DNA from: Methanocalculus sp.
Lineage (GTDB): Archaea; Halobacteriota; Methanomicrobia; Methanomicrobiales; Methanocorpusculaceae
Assembly: GCA_013329165.1 (NCBI GenBank)
Contig: DUKV01000039.1
Span: 162,036 to 224,363, forward strand
Length of the DNA stretch: 62,328 nucleotides
Direction: 5' to 3'
The notes under the pieces: generated by a model
What the model saw: only the letters and a program-made list of their open reading frames with translations
Told to the model about the DNA's origin: nothing
The model's database searches: none
Shown here: piece after piece, positions 1 to 8,968 of the stretch
Position numbering within the stretch: position 1 is the first letter of the stretch
Layout of the letters: each line of letters starts with the position of its first letter
Translations under genes and position numbers: made by a program

Positions 1-2
1 TC

Positions 3-425
3 GGAAATCAGAGCCTCTTCCTGACAGTGAATGGAACATCTGCCGAGATGGGTGACGATGGATCGGTTGGACGTGGTAACCGAATCAATGGACTGATTAC
101 CCCGAACCGGCCGATGAGTATGGAGGCAGCAAGCGGAAAGAACCCGATCAACCATATCGGAAAGATCTATAACCTCCTATCAACCGAGATTGCACAGGAG
201 GCGTGCAGTAAGGTTGATGGAATCACCGAGATGTACGTCCGTCTCCTCTCACAGATTGGCCACCCGATCGATCATCCTCTCGTAGCGAGTGTCCAGATTA
301 TTCCGGATGATGGTGCTGACTTTGGCAGAATCTCCCGTGACGTTGAAGAGATCGTCAATAACCGGCTGGAGAATATCTCAAGTATCACCGAGAGGGTTAT
401 CAAAGGTGAACTCAGGACCTTCTGA
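3..425 (+). CDS. mat: Archaeal S-adenosylmethionine synthetase, C-terminal part
   Basis: The reading frame is open from the window edge, so the gene starts upstream and only about the last 140 residues are present (the archaeal family is about 400 residues). The enzyme makes S-adenosylmethionine from ATP and methionine. The glycine-rich block [17 protein letters not shown], followed by [20 protein letters not shown], is diagnostic of the archaeal methionine adenosyltransferase family, which differs strongly from bacterial MetK. The stop at 423-425 lies one base before the hisG start, so the two genes are probably co-transcribed. Function is certain from the conserved block; the true start is not visible. 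Confidence 0.95.
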   Translation, partial: GNQSLFLTVNGTSAEMGDDGSVGRGNRINGLITPNRPMSMEAASGKNPINHIGKIYNLLSTEIAQEACSKVDGITEMYVRLLSQIGHPIDHPLVASVQIIPDDGADFGRISRDVEEIVNNRLENISSITERVIKGELRTF

Positions 426-426
426 T

Positions 427-1284
427 ATGATCAGGCTGGCAATCCCGAACAAGGGAAGGATTGCCGAACCTATCTCCGATCTCATCGAGAAGAGCGGTCT
501 CCATATCACTACCTCGGGGGATCGGCGGTTGATCGCAAAAACCGTCGATCCTCATGTTGAGATATTGTATGTTCGTCCGATCGACATCCCTGAATATGTT
601 GCCCAGGGTGTGGCTGATATCGGCATCACCGGACTGGATATGGTTGCTGAACGCGGATCTGATGTTCTTGAATTACTCGATCTCAGAATGGGACAGGCCC
701 GTCTTATTGTGGCTGTTCCCGAGGATTCCGGCTATCATGAGCTTGGTGATCTTGCGGGGAAGAAGATTGCAACGGAGTTTCCCGGGATCACCCGAAAATT
801 TTTTGCAGAACATGGTATTGATGTCTCGATCGTCTCTGTCTCCGGCGCCTGTGAGGCTGCCCCGAACCTTGGAATTGCAGATGCGATCGTGGATCTGACC
901 AGTTCAGGGACGACACTCAGAACCAACCATCTCAGGATTATGACCGATGTCTTCCAGAGCTCGACCTGGCTCATTGCGAACCGGAGCTCCTTTGTTGAGT
1001 TTCGAGAGAAGATTGATGAGATTGCCCTTGCACTTGAGAGTGTTCTGCGGGCAAAAGGGCAGTGCTACCTGATGATGAATGTCAGTCGAAACCGGCTGGA
1101 AGAGATCAGGTCGATCCTCCCCGGCCTCTCCGGCCCCACGGTGATGGAGGTTGCATCTGACCAGAATCTTGTCGCAGTCCATGTGGTTGTTGCTGAAGAG
1201 CGGGTATACCAGTTGATCAATATGGTCAAACGTGCCGGTGCCCGGGATATCCTTGTGATGGATGTCCAGCGGATGATCCCGTGA
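427..1284 (+). CDS. hisG: ATP phosphoribosyltransferase, long form
   Basis: First step of histidine biosynthesis: joins ATP and PRPP to give phosphoribosyl-ATP. The product is 285 residues. The N-terminal part has the typical [16 protein letters not shown] opening and the PRPP-loop region [14 protein letters not shown]. Residues from about 210 to the end form the extra C-terminal regulatory domain of long-form HisG, which works without HisZ and is usually inhibited by histidine. The longer open frame upstream overlaps mat; ATG 427, one base after the mat stop, is the natural start. The stop overlaps the hisA start, showing tight coupling. Confidence 0.95.
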   Translation: MIRLAIPNKGRIAEPISDLIEKSGLHITTSGDRRLIAKTVDPHVEILYVRPIDIPEYVAQGVADIGITGLDMVAERGSDVLELLDLRMGQARLIVAVPEDSGYHELGDLAGKKIATEFPGITRKFFAEHGIDVSIVSVSGACEAAPNLGIADAIVDLTSSGTTLRTNHLRIMTDVFQSSTWLIANRSSFVEFREKIDEIALALESVLRAKGQCYLMMNVSRNRLEEIRSILPGLSGPTVMEVASDQNLVAVHVVVAEERVYQLINMVKRAGARDILVMDVQRMIP

Positions 1285-2000
1285 TGGTTATGGAGATATT
1301 TCCCGCAGTCGATATCCTTGGTGGAAGATGCGTCCAGCTTGTTCAGGGCAGGCGGGAGACTGCTTCTTCATATGGTCAGCCGCTCTCTTCTGCACTTCGC
1401 TGGATTGACGAAGGTGCCACAGCACTCCATATCGTGAACCTTGATGGTGCTTTTGGAAGTGCGGGGGCGAATGTGGATGTTATACGTGAGCTGATAACTG
1501 AAACTGATGTATTTCTCCAGCTTGGCGGTGGTATGCGATCCGAATCCGATGCAACCGGGTGGCTTTCACTGGGTGTGGACCGCGTCATCATCGGAACGGC
1601 AGCAGCAGATGATCCATCAATTATCAATCGGCTGTCTGAGGAACATGGAAGTGAACGGATCATGGCGGGTGTTGATGCCCGTGGTGGTGAGATAGCAATT
1701 CATGGTTGGGAGAAGACTGCTGGTGAGGTCTCTGTCTGGGCCAAACGGTTTGAGGATGAAGGTGCTGGTTCTCTCCTCTTCACCAATGTCGATGTAGAGG
1801 GTCTCTGTGAGGGGATCGCCGTTGATCCTATACAACGGGTTATGGATGCGGTGAAATGCCCTGTGGTCGTCTCTGGAGGCGTCTCACATGTAACGGATCT
1901 GAGAATTCTCCGGGAACTGGGTGTGGCGGGGGCTGTTCTCGGATCGGCTCTCTATAATGGGATGCTCTCGCTCCCTGCAATTCTTGAGGAGATACAATGA
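1284..2000 (+). CDS. hisA: ProFAR isomerase (1-(5-phosphoribosyl)-5-[(5-phosphoribosylamino)methylideneamino]imidazole-4-carboxamide isomerase)
   Basis: Converts ProFAR to PRFAR by an Amadori rearrangement, the fourth step of histidine synthesis. The product of about 238 residues is a (beta/alpha)8 barrel. It shows the N-terminal [15 protein letters not shown] with the catalytic Asp, and two phosphate-binding glycine motifs, LGGGMRSE near residue 80 and VVSGGVS in the C-terminal half. Possible starts are GTG 1281, ATG 1284 or ATG 1290; ATG 1284 overlaps the hisG TGA by one base. The last four bases overlap hisB (ATGA). Confidence 0.94.
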   Translation: MVMEIFPAVDILGGRCVQLVQGRRETASSYGQPLSSALRWIDEGATALHIVNLDGAFGSAGANVDVIRELITETDVFLQLGGGMRSESDATGWLSLGVDRVIIGTAAADDPSIINRLSEEHGSERIMAGVDARGGEIAIHGWEKTAGEVSVWAKRFEDEGAGSLLFTNVDVEGLCEGIAVDPIQRVMDAVKCPVVVSGGVSHVTDLRILRELGVAGAVLGSALYNGMLSLPAILEEIQ

Positions 2001-2575
2001 GACAGGCTGAAATCAGTCGTGAGACGAAAGAGACGAATATAACGATCAGCTTTGATCCTGATGGAGGTTCCCGGGAGATCCTGACGGCACTTCCGTTCCT
2101 TGATCATATGCTTGAATCATTCGGGCGTCATGGGGGTTTTGGCCTCTTTATTGCAGCAAAGGGGGATATCCAGGTGGATCCCCACCATACTGTCGAAGAT
2201 ATAGCAATCGTCCTTGGAATGGCAATCAAAGAGGTAATCGGAGATGGGCGCGGGATCACCCGGTTTGCCAGTGTTGTTGTACCAATGGATGAAGCACGGG
2301 CGGAGGTGGCGCTTGATTGTGGAGGACGGGGGTACCTCGTCTTTGAAGGGTCATTTGTTGGAAGTGGGACCGGAGGAATCTCAAATGATCTCTTTGAACA
2401 TTTCTTCTATTCTCTCGTTCACCATGCAGGAATTACAGCCCATGTCCTCTTTACCGGCCGATCAGATCACCACATCTGCGAATCGATCTTCAAGGCATTT
2501 GGCATTGCCCTTAATCTGGCATTGACAAAGAGTGGAAACGAATCAGAGATTCGAAGTACAAAAGGAACGTTCTGA
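1997..2575 (+). CDS. hisB: Imidazoleglycerol-phosphate dehydratase
   Basis: Dehydrates imidazole glycerol phosphate to imidazole acetol phosphate in histidine synthesis. The 192-residue single-domain protein carries the manganese-binding histidine/glutamate motifs in order: [25 protein letters not shown] and [14 protein letters not shown]. There is no HAD phosphatase fusion, as expected in archaea. The ATGA overlap with hisA marks the end of the hisGAB string; no further his gene follows, so hisF, hisH and others must lie elsewhere. A T-rich stretch follows the stop, and the next gene is convergent. Confidence 0.96.
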   Translation: MRQAEISRETKETNITISFDPDGGSREILTALPFLDHMLESFGRHGGFGLFIAAKGDIQVDPHHTVEDIAIVLGMAIKEVIGDGRGITRFASVVVPMDEARAEVALDCGGRGYLVFEGSFVGSGTGGISNDLFEHFFYSLVHHAGITAHVLFTGRSDHHICESIFKAFGIALNLALTKSGNESEIRSTKGTF

Positions 2576-2585
2576 ATTTTTTTAG
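2576..2585 (+). terminator. T-run after hisB
   Basis: Seven consecutive T residues follow the hisB stop, in the short gap between the convergent hisB and histone genes. Oligo-T tracts are typical archaeal terminators. It sits just after the palindrome GAACGTTC, which is inside the hisB end. The call rests on position and composition only. Confidence 0.4.
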
Positions 2586-2600
2586 AAAAGAGAGGTGCTA

Positions 2601-2810
2601 TCAAGCCTCGCTCTTTGCGGCGAGCTCGATGTCTTCCTCTTTGATCGTCTTTCTACCAGCGTGAAGGGCGTACTGATTTGCCTTCCTGGTGAGTTCGGCG
2701 ATGTATGCTTCTGCTTTAGCAACAAGTGCTTCAGCTGCATCACTTCCGACACGCTCTGCACCATTCTTCTTTGCGATTCTTACTACAGCTGCAATTGGTA
2801 GGTCTGCCAT
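2601..2810 (-). CDS. Archaeal histone
   Basis: A 69-residue single histone-fold protein that dimerises and wraps DNA. It shows the expected order: MADLPIAAVVRIAKKNGAER (helix 1), a central helix with EALVAKAEAYIAELTRKAN, and a C-terminal GRKTIKEEDIELAAKS with the conserved RKTI loop. The open frame continues upstream, but ATG 2810 matches the family N-terminus exactly, has a GGTGG ribosome site 9 bases upstream and a good TATA box about 30 bases away. It is monocistronic, convergent with hisB and followed upstream by mtxX on the same strand. Confidence 0.95.
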   Translation of the reverse strand: MADLPIAAVVRIAKKNGAERVGSDAAEALVAKAEAYIAELTRKANQYALHAGRKTIKEEDIELAAKSEA

Positions 2811-2840
2811 ATAATTACCACCATTGAAAGAGTATATTGT

Positions 2841-2850
2841 TAAATATTTA
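2841..2850 (-). promoter_or_regulatory. TATA box of the histone gene
   Basis: On the minus strand the sequence TAAATATTTA lies 31-40 bases before the histone ATG. With transcription starting about 25 bases downstream of the box, the leader would be roughly 10-15 bases and would just include the GGTGG ribosome site. The strong A/T core fits an abundant protein. Confidence 0.6.
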
Positions 2851-2994
2851 ATGCTTTCGTATATCCAGCCCCTATCTTTCTTCCATTTATCGCTTTCTCG
2901 ATGGTGGGGGGTTATTGTTAATTCAGGGTTTTTCATTGAAAATAAGTATTTTTTGACATCTATTTTGGAATTAAAGTCAATACTGAAGATATTT

Positions 2995-3744
2995 CTAATC
3001 ACTCAGTTCTGCTGCCAGCCTGAGGGCATTCTCGTAATTATCAGATGCGCGCGAAGTATCGACGAACGTAACATCGATATTTACAACAGGTGCGCCATGT
3101 GATCTCCCGGAACCCAGAAGAACAAGCGTCCGGAAGATGAGGTTGCCTGATATGCCGTCAGGAGCAATCACAATGCCATATCTGTTGGCGGCCTCCTCGA
3201 TCAGGATTCCGGCATGGACTCCTCCGGTCAGTTCCGCAAGGTGCTCTCCCTCGGCCAATGATCGATCGACAACGGGATTCCTGCCGACATCACTCTTCCT
3301 TCCTCCGGAGAGCACTCCTATTGTCGTATCTATTCCGATGCGTCCGGCAAGTGCAACCCCCTTTTTTGCCAGGCTCACTTTGTCCGAAGCAGTCCATCCT
3401 TCATCAATACCAACAGGGGCGAGGAGGAATTTTTTTCCTTCCGGGGTTTCAAGCACCGCAATGCGCTCGAGGGAGGCAGTGGCAGTTGCTTCCCTGAGAG
3501 ATCTGAGTGTGTCGCCGGATGGCAGTGTTCCCCGCACCGCCCCGTCTATCTCTCCTTTCAGCAGGGAATTGATGAGTGCATGTATAGGATCTGGTGATAT
3601 ATGGAAATGAACATATTCGTTCTCCTCCCCGGCCCCTTCCTGAGTAGTATATATGATGACGAAGAGATTGTCTGAAGCTGCCTTTCTGGATGCCTCATAA
3701 ACCCTGGTTAAATCTTCCAGGGCCCCTATCCCTATCGTTCTCAT
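2995..3744 (-). CDS. mtxX: Methanogenesis marker protein 4, MtxX-type
   Basis: A 249-residue protein of the MtxX / methanogenesis marker 4 family, found in essentially all methanogens and annotated as a putative methyltransferase subunit from weak similarity. The sequence shows a Rossmann-like pattern and conserved glycine-rich segments (EGWTASDKVSLAKKGVALAG; IVIAPDGISGNLIFRTLVLL) shared with phosphate acetyl/butyryltransferase-like folds. Its biochemical role is not established. ATG 3744 overlaps the marker 2 stop by four bases (ATGA), so both are translated from one mRNA; this pairing is common in methanogens. Confidence 0.88.
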   Translation of the reverse strand: MRTIGIGALEDLTRVYEASRKAASDNLFVIIYTTQEGAGEENEYVHFHISPDPIHALINSLLKGEIDGAVRGTLPSGDTLRSLREATATASLERIAVLETPEGKKFLLAPVGIDEGWTASDKVSLAKKGVALAGRIGIDTTIGVLSGGRKSDVGRNPVVDRSLAEGEHLAELTGGVHAGILIEEAANRYGIVIAPDGISGNLIFRTLVLLGSGRSHGAPVVNIDVTFVDTSRASDNYENALRLAAELSD

Positions 3745-4745
3745 AAAGGCCTGCCCCAGTCTCTCGATCCGATAATTCCGTCAAGGGAGAAGTCAAAGAC
3801 TTCGGTGCTTTCTCCCTGATAGGTGATGGTAAGCTCCTGTGTATCGTTGATGGTTCCTATTATCCGGGTGGCCATTCCAACCTCACGGAATAGTTTCAGC
3901 ACCTCTTCTGCATGAGACTGGTTGGCGGTGAGTATGAAGCCCATTCCGGGGTACATGCGTACCCAGTGCTCAAAGGTGATTCTGTGTGATGCAAGGTCGG
4001 GCATTGGTATCGACTGGAGATCAATACTGGCTCCTTTCCTGCTTACTTCAAGGAGCATCCCAAGGGTTCCAATGATGCCAGGATTTGAGATGTCCTTTGC
4101 AGATGTAACGAGGTGTGCCTCTCCCAGCTTTTTCATCACGCCGATCTGGGATCTGAGGGTTTTTGCATCTTTCATTGTGACAGAATCCCAGTTCATGGCA
4201 CATGAAGGGTGAACACGGCCATTGAGATCTATGGCTGCAATCACCGCATCTCCATCCTCTGCCCTGTCACTGTAGATGACCGCGTCCAGTCGTGCTGAAC
4301 CGAGAACTGCCACATCAATGACGTTATAGGGGGTGTCCGGATGGAGATGCCCCCCGACGATCGGAACGCCAAAACGGCTTGCGGCATCTGCCATTCCTCG
4401 TGTCACTTCCTGCATCAGCGTTACATCCGTGAAGGAAAGGATGTCCACGAGTGCAAGTGCATCTCCTCCCATCGCAGCAATATCATGAATATTTACAAGA
4501 ACGGCACAGAAACCAGACCAGTACGGATCAGCCTCCATCAGCTTGTTCCAGATACCGTCTGCGGCGAGGAGGAGGGCGTCGTCTCCCTTGCGGATTACGG
4601 CTGCATCTTCTCCAAACGAGGCCACGATATCGGGGGAATCAAGCTTGAGAGAACGGATGATCTCCCCAATGGCGTGTTTTCTGGTTACTCCCTCGTATTC
4701 TCTTACCGCATCTGCTACTGATTGACTGGAGCAGTTATTCACCAC
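3741..4745 (-). CDS. Methanogenesis marker protein 2 (PurM/AIR-synthase-like)
   Basis: Member of the methanogenesis marker 2 family, related to AIR synthase, HypE and selenophosphate synthase, so an ATP-dependent reaction is expected, but the substrate is unknown. Visible features are the N-terminal EYEGVTRKHAIGEI, the ATP-binding acidic segment FGEDAAVI, the ADGIW motif and the PurM-type IVGGHLHPD loop. The open frame runs to 4790, but homologues begin near VADAVREYEG. GTG 4745 or 4742 is the likely start, about 25 bases after a TATA-like AAAAATATAGG, so the mRNA may be almost leaderless. It is co-transcribed with mtxX and divergent from rfcL. Confidence 0.87.
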   Translation of the reverse strand: MVNNCSSQSVADAVREYEGVTRKHAIGEIIRSLKLDSPDIVASFGEDAAVIRKGDDALLLAADGIWNKLMEADPYWSGFCAVLVNIHDIAAMGGDALALVDILSFTDVTLMQEVTRGMADAASRFGVPIVGGHLHPDTPYNVIDVAVLGSARLDAVIYSDRAEDGDAVIAAIDLNGRVHPSCAMNWDSVTMKDAKTLRSQIGVMKKLGEAHLVTSAKDISNPGIIGTLGMLLEVSRKGASIDLQSIPMPDLASHRITFEHWVRMYPGMGFILTANQSHAEEVLKLFREVGMATRIIGTINDTQELTITYQGESTEVFDFSLDGIIGSRDWGRPL

Positions 4746-4803
4746 AATTAACACCAAATATCGATTACTCCTATATTTTTGCCTCATCAAAGATAATGTA
4801 TTT

Positions 4804-4827
4804 GTTCCGGGTTACTCATCCCGGAAC
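4804..4827. promoter_or_regulatory. 8-bp inverted repeat between marker 2 and rfcL
   Basis: GTTCCGGG and CCCGGAAC form a perfect inverted repeat with an 8-base spacer in the divergent intergenic region, 34 bases before the rfcL start. This is either an operator for a dimeric regulator or a hairpin in the rfcL leader. No known regulator motif is recognised. Confidence 0.35.
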
Positions 4828-4861
4828 CTATTTTCATCTCATAAACTGAAATAGATCATAT

Positions 4862-6235
4862 ATGGACTGGGTGGAGAAGTACCGGCCAAAGACACTCGCA
4901 GATGTTATAGGCAATCAGTCTGCGGTTCACGAGCTCCTTGAATGGGCAAAAGGGTGGACTACACAGAACAAACCGATCCTTCTCTATGGCAAGCCCGGTA
5001 TTGGAAAGACCTCGGCTGCATATGCGCTGGCACATGATCTCGGCTGGGAGATCATTGAGCTAAACGCAAGCGATCAGCGGACAAAAGGGGTGATCGAGCG
5101 GATAGCAGGGAGCTCGAGTACAACTGCCAGTCTTACTGGCGCATTACGGCGTCTGATCCTCCTGGATGAGGCAGATAATCTTGATGGCAATGCTGACCGG
5201 GGTGGTGCAAAAGCGATTGTGGATATCATCAGGCGATCAAAACAGCCGATTATGCTCATCGCAAACGATGCCTATGGGGTTGCACCGGAGATCAGGCGTC
5301 TCTGCGATCAGGTACAGTTTCGGGCAGTTCCTGCCCGCAGTCTTGCGCCACACCTGAAATACATCTGTGCAAACGAGGGATTGGATTGCGATCCGGAAGC
5401 AGTCCGCATCATAGCAGAGGAAGCAAAGGGGGATATCCGCTCTGCTGTCAATATGCTCTATGGTTCTTCAGTCGGAAAGGCACGCATACTTCCGTCTGAT
5501 CTCCAGGTTCAACAGAAAGATTCCCGCTCCAGTATCTTTGATCTTGTTGCAAAAACACTCTCCGGCTCATCAGATGACGAATCGCTGATAAAACTCTCCC
5601 GCGAGGTGGACGATACTCCGGATGCGCAGATACAATGGCTTGAAGCAGGTGCTCTCCAGCACCGTGATCTCAGGAGGCGTGCTCTCTCTCTCCGTCTTCT
5701 CTCCTGTGCGGATTCATATCTCGGCAGGACATTCCGCAGGCAGTACTATACTCTCTGGAGATATGCATCCGGGATCATGCTTATCGGAACGGCTGCCGCA
5801 TCTGCCGGATCGGGACTCCGGATCAGGATATCTCCACCAGATCGATGGAAACGGATGGGGCAGGCGCGCAGGCAGAAGATGATCCGGATGTCACTCCTGC
5901 ACAGATGCTCTGAAGCATACAGGATCCCCGAAAAGACTGTGGCAGATGAGTATCTCACACCAATCGGTCTCCTTGCCGACAGGGATCCAAAACGATTTGT
6001 CCGCTCGCTCAATCTTGATGCCGATCAACTGGCATTACTGATTCATGATAAGGCGCGTTCACAGTCAATCATAAAAGAGATTGAAAAAGCCGAAAAGGAA
6101 GAGGAGAAGAGAAAGTCAACACAAAACAATGTAAAACCCGCCCCTGGCGAAGATATAATCCCGGAAAAACAAACAGCAGAACCGCCAGTCGACAGGAAGA
6201 AGACGGAATCACAATCAACACTCTTCTCTTTCTGA
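4862..6235 (+). CDS. rfcL: Replication factor C large subunit
   Basis: Large subunit of the archaeal clamp loader, which opens the PCNA ring and places it on primed DNA. The 457-residue protein has RFC box MDWVEKYRPKTLADVIGN, Walker A GKPGIGKTSAAYAL near residue 45, Walker B LILLDEADN near residue 100 and sensor-type segments through residue about 200. A helical collar domain follows, then a charged low-complexity tail rich in E and K. The last residues QSTLFSF are a PIP box for PCNA binding, confirming RfcL. The ATG is preceded by an AT-rich leader. Its 3' end overlaps the convergent UPF0146 gene by 21 bases. Confidence 0.96.
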   Translation: MDWVEKYRPKTLADVIGNQSAVHELLEWAKGWTTQNKPILLYGKPGIGKTSAAYALAHDLGWEIIELNASDQRTKGVIERIAGSSSTTASLTGALRRLILLDEADNLDGNADRGGAKAIVDIIRRSKQPIMLIANDAYGVAPEIRRLCDQVQFRAVPARSLAPHLKYICANEGLDCDPEAVRIIAEEAKGDIRSAVNMLYGSSVGKARILPSDLQVQQKDSRSSIFDLVAKTLSGSSDDESLIKLSREVDDTPDAQIQWLEAGALQHRDLRRRALSLRLLSCADSYLGRTFRRQYYTLWRYASGIMLIGTAAASAGSGLRIRISPPDRWKRMGQARRQKMIRMSLLHRCSEAYRIPEKTVADEYLTPIGLLADRDPKRFVRSLNLDADQLALLIHDKARSQSIIKEIEKAEKEEEKRKSTQNNVKPAPGEDIIPEKQTAEPPVDRKKTESQSTLFSF

Positions 6236-6643
6236 ATAGGATTTGATTTGACTGTGATAGCGGTGGAGAATGACACCACAATCAATCCTCTCCCCACCAT
6301 TGTGATATAGTTCACATCCCAGGTGGTAGATGAGAAGGTCTGATGCGACTGTTGTGGCAAGATCGATGAGATCCGGCATCATCTCAATTCCAGGTCTGAT
6401 CGCATAAATGCAGTCGGATCCCCTGTAGAGCTTCATATCGGGGTGTGTGATATCATCAACTGCAGTCCGTATCTGCCCCTCTCCTGAAAATATCTTTCGA
6501 TCGATACAGAGAACTGATCCTCCCATATGTTGGATTATCGAAGCGGCAACCAGATTGCCGCCATATCCAACTTCAACGCATCGACGGTACCTCATTCCGA
6601 TATAAGTGCCAATTGCCTCTTCAATATGTTTATAGCCGTTCAT
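6215..6643 (-). CDS. UPF0146 family protein
   Basis: A 142-residue protein of the archaeal UPF0146 family, which has a shortened methyltransferase-like Rossmann fold. The segment RCVEVGYGGNLVAASII resembles the SAM-binding glycine loop and VLCIDRK the following acidic strand. No function is established. It converges on rfcL, overlapping its end by 21 bases, and starts 14 bases from the divergent amzA. Confidence 0.85.
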   Translation of the reverse strand: MNGYKHIEEAIGTYIGMRYRRCVEVGYGGNLVAASIIQHMGGSVLCIDRKIFSGEGQIRTAVDDITHPDMKLYRGSDCIYAIRPGIEMMPDLIDLATTVASDLLIYHLGCELYHNGGERIDCGVILHRYHSQIKSYSEREEC

Positions 6644-6657
6644 TTCCTATTTACAGT

Positions 6658-7191
6658 ATGGGGATCGTGATCTATTGGGATTATCGATCGGTTGATGGCA
6701 TCCAGCTTCCTGTGCAACGGATCATCTCGGCTGTCCTTGGGTTCCCGGTTGAACTCATCCTCGGCGATCACTTCCCTCTTGAAGGATATCACCGTATCCG
6801 CCGCCAATATGACGGGGGGCGGATCATCAGCCGGATAAGTCTCTTCAAGCGGCTGCATGGGATACAGGATCACTTCCTACTGGTTATACCCGATGATATC
6901 TATGCCGACTCATCGGATTTTGTATTTGGATTGGCACGCGACTCTATTGGAAGTGCTGTAGTTTCAACAGCACGCTTAGAAAATGAATATTACGGGCTCC
7001 CTGGTGATATTCATCTGATCATCGAGAGGACAGCAAAGGAAGGAGCTCATGAACTGGGGCATCTTCTGGGGCTGGAACATTGCTCTGTTCCCGAATGCAT
7101 CATGTACAGACCTGAAAGCTTAAGTGAACTGGATCGGAAGGAGAGATATTTCTGTCCAGAATGCCGGCTGCAACTACCTCCGATCCGATAA
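6658..7191 (+). CDS. amzA: Archaemetzincin zinc protease
   Basis: Predicted metalloprotease of the archaemetzincin family, 177 residues. The catalytic zinc motif HELGHLLGLEHC (HExxHxxGxxH followed by Cys) and the second family-specific zinc site, seen as CSVPECIMY and the later CPEC, are both intact. Substrate is unknown. The open frame extends 45 bases further upstream, but that would overlap the divergent UPF0146 gene; ATG 6658 matches the family N-terminus (MGIVIYWDY). Cas1 follows about 100 bases downstream on the same strand. Confidence 0.93.
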   Translation: MGIVIYWDYRSVDGIQLPVQRIISAVLGFPVELILGDHFPLEGYHRIRRQYDGGRIISRISLFKRLHGIQDHFLLVIPDDIYADSSDFVFGLARDSIGSAVVSTARLENEYYGLPGDIHLIIERTAKEGAHELGHLLGLEHCSVPECIMYRPESLSELDRKERYFCPECRLQLPPIR

Positions 7192-7290
7192 TCGTTCTGC
7201 AGTGTTCTCCAGACTATTTCCAAAGATTAATCACTGAAAGAACGGATAATGTACTGTTGTTCTGTGTATGAGGGTTGATTGTTGGTTGGT

Positions 7291-8217
7291 ATGAAGGTTC
7301 CCTGGCATGCAATATGGGGATATGGTGCACATATCAAGTCGACACCAGGACTGTTGTATGTCCAGAAACGATCCCAGCAGACGAGCTACTCAATAGATGC
7401 AATCAACCATCTCCTCCTTGTTGGAGGGCATACGATTCAGACTGCGACAATCAATCGTCTTCTTGAGAAGGGTGCGTCAATCTCCTTCTTTGATGCTCAT
7501 GGGACACCTCTTGGTACTCTTACGCCGTTTGGATCGAACAGGAATGAAGAGACCTGGTACCTTCAGACCTCCACCCCTTCACATCGGTATGTCATTGAAT
7601 TTGTCCGCTCTTCTCTCCAATCACGGCTTCTCTGGCTGGAAGAACTTGATAACACTCTTGATTCCGGTCTCTTCTATCGCGGTGAACACGATTTCCTCGT
7701 TCAGGCGGGAAATGAGATAGAGTATCTTGTCAGGATAGAAGAGATAAAGAGGCTCCATACTCTTTCAACGGATATGTATTATGAGATCCTCTCCCGAATA
7801 CTTCCTTCTGAACTGGGGTACAGGAGAAGGACAAAACGCCCTCATTTTGATCCGGTTAATGCGATGCTCTCGTTTGGGTATGCCCTTCTCTTCGGCAATG
7901 CGTGTGTTGCCATTATCGGTGCTCATCTCAATCCCGACAATGGTCTCCTGAATCAGGGAGCAGGCGGATTTGTCTATGATATAATCGAGCCTTTGAAGAG
8001 AACCATGGTCGATTCCACGGTATTTGAACTTGCAAAGGAATCTATAACTGCTGATGATTATGAATTGAGCCAGACCCGCTGTGTCCTCTCGGACGACCTC
8101 ATTTCCAGGCTCCTTGAGCGTTTATATATCACGATCGATCAGCGGATCATTGATGCAAATGTGTATGCATATCTTAAATCTCTTGAGAAAGGAGGTAATT
8201 TTTCAGTTGTTTTTTAG
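7291..8217 (+). CDS. Stand-alone Cas1 homologue with altered active site
   Basis: A 308-residue protein with the overall Cas1 plan: a beta-rich N-terminal half and a helical C-terminal half containing RRRTKRPHFDPVNAMLSFGY, the hallmark that precedes the Cas1 active site, and GGFVYDIIEPLKR, matching the LALDLMEPFR block. The metal-binding triad is broken: the expected Glu of the E-G-x-A-A-x-x-Y-F motif aligns with His156, the expected His of the GFLH motif is Asn221 (GLLNQG), and only Asp230 remains. There is no cas2, other cas gene, polymerase or repeat array in the window. TTG 7279 is an alternative start with an upstream AGGG. It resembles the chromosomal 'cas1-solo' proteins known from methanogens; integrase activity is doubtful. 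Confidence 0.8.
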   Translation: MKVPWHAIWGYGAHIKSTPGLLYVQKRSQQTSYSIDAINHLLLVGGHTIQTATINRLLEKGASISFFDAHGTPLGTLTPFGSNRNEETWYLQTSTPSHRYVIEFVRSSLQSRLLWLEELDNTLDSGLFYRGEHDFLVQAGNEIEYLVRIEEIKRLHTLSTDMYYEILSRILPSELGYRRRTKRPHFDPVNAMLSFGYALLFGNACVAIIGAHLNPDNGLLNQGAGGFVYDIIEPLKRTMVDSTVFELAKESITADDYELSQTRCVLSDDLISRLLERLYITIDQRIIDANVYAYLKSLEKGGNFSVVF

Positions 8218-8275
8218 GTCTGGTGGAAGAACGGGGGGTGCACACCCTCTACTGCCCGCATAATCAATTCTGTCT

Positions 8276-8548
8276 TCAAAGAGGGCGTTTGATGGAGAAA
8301 TCCGGAAAGTCTGTCAGGATGAACGTTCTCATATCAATATCCCGTATGATGGCACGGGGACAACTATAGAGCATGGATACAAACTTTTCAAGGATGACCT
8401 CCTCGCCTGTGGCCAGTACATGCACTCTGCCATCCGGGAGATTCTCCACCTCACCGGTGATGCCGAGGCTTGTTGCAATATGCCGGATACATGCCCTGAA
8501 ACCGACTTTCTGAACCCTCCCTGTAATGATCAGTTCGATTGTTTTCAT
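8276..8548 (-). CDS. acyP: Acylphosphatase
   Basis: Small 90-residue ferredoxin-like enzyme that hydrolyses acyl phosphates. The loop GRVQKVGFR holds the substrate-binding Arg18 (most family members have VQGVGFR; here Lys replaces Gly), and Asn36 in GEVENLPDGRV is the second catalytic residue. ATG 8548 has a strong GGAGGAG ribosome site directly upstream. It is convergent with cas1 and appears monocistronic. Confidence 0.93.
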   Translation of the reverse strand: MKTIELIITGRVQKVGFRACIRHIATSLGITGEVENLPDGRVHVLATGEEVILEKFVSMLYSCPRAIIRDIDMRTFILTDFPDFSIKRPL

Positions 8549-8968
8549 CTCTCCTCCTGGTCCTCTCTCATCTTTCTGAATAGCCCGGATGGATGACCTC
8601 TCCCGGGGGCAATCCCGAACTGGTTTTTATTAATTGTTGCATTCTCTCCCGTCTTCAATTCATATCGGACTGGTTAATTATTGTCATTGATTGAACTGAG
8701 TGGAAGGATCCCGTTCTCTCTTTTTCTCAACAGATGAGTTGAGCGGCTCCACTAATGTCTGTTTGATCTCATTTCTATTGGAACCTTCTATTTTCATCAT
8801 GGTATGAAATGACTCCCTGAATTTTGGAAATTTATCTTGCGGGAGTGAAGGGGGCGGAGCAGGGAGACCCCACCCTTCAGGATGGGGATGAAAGCGGAGC
8901 CGCCCTTCGTCAGATTCCCGGAGAGACTACCAAAAACCCCATAGTATTATAAGACAACTACTGTTTGT

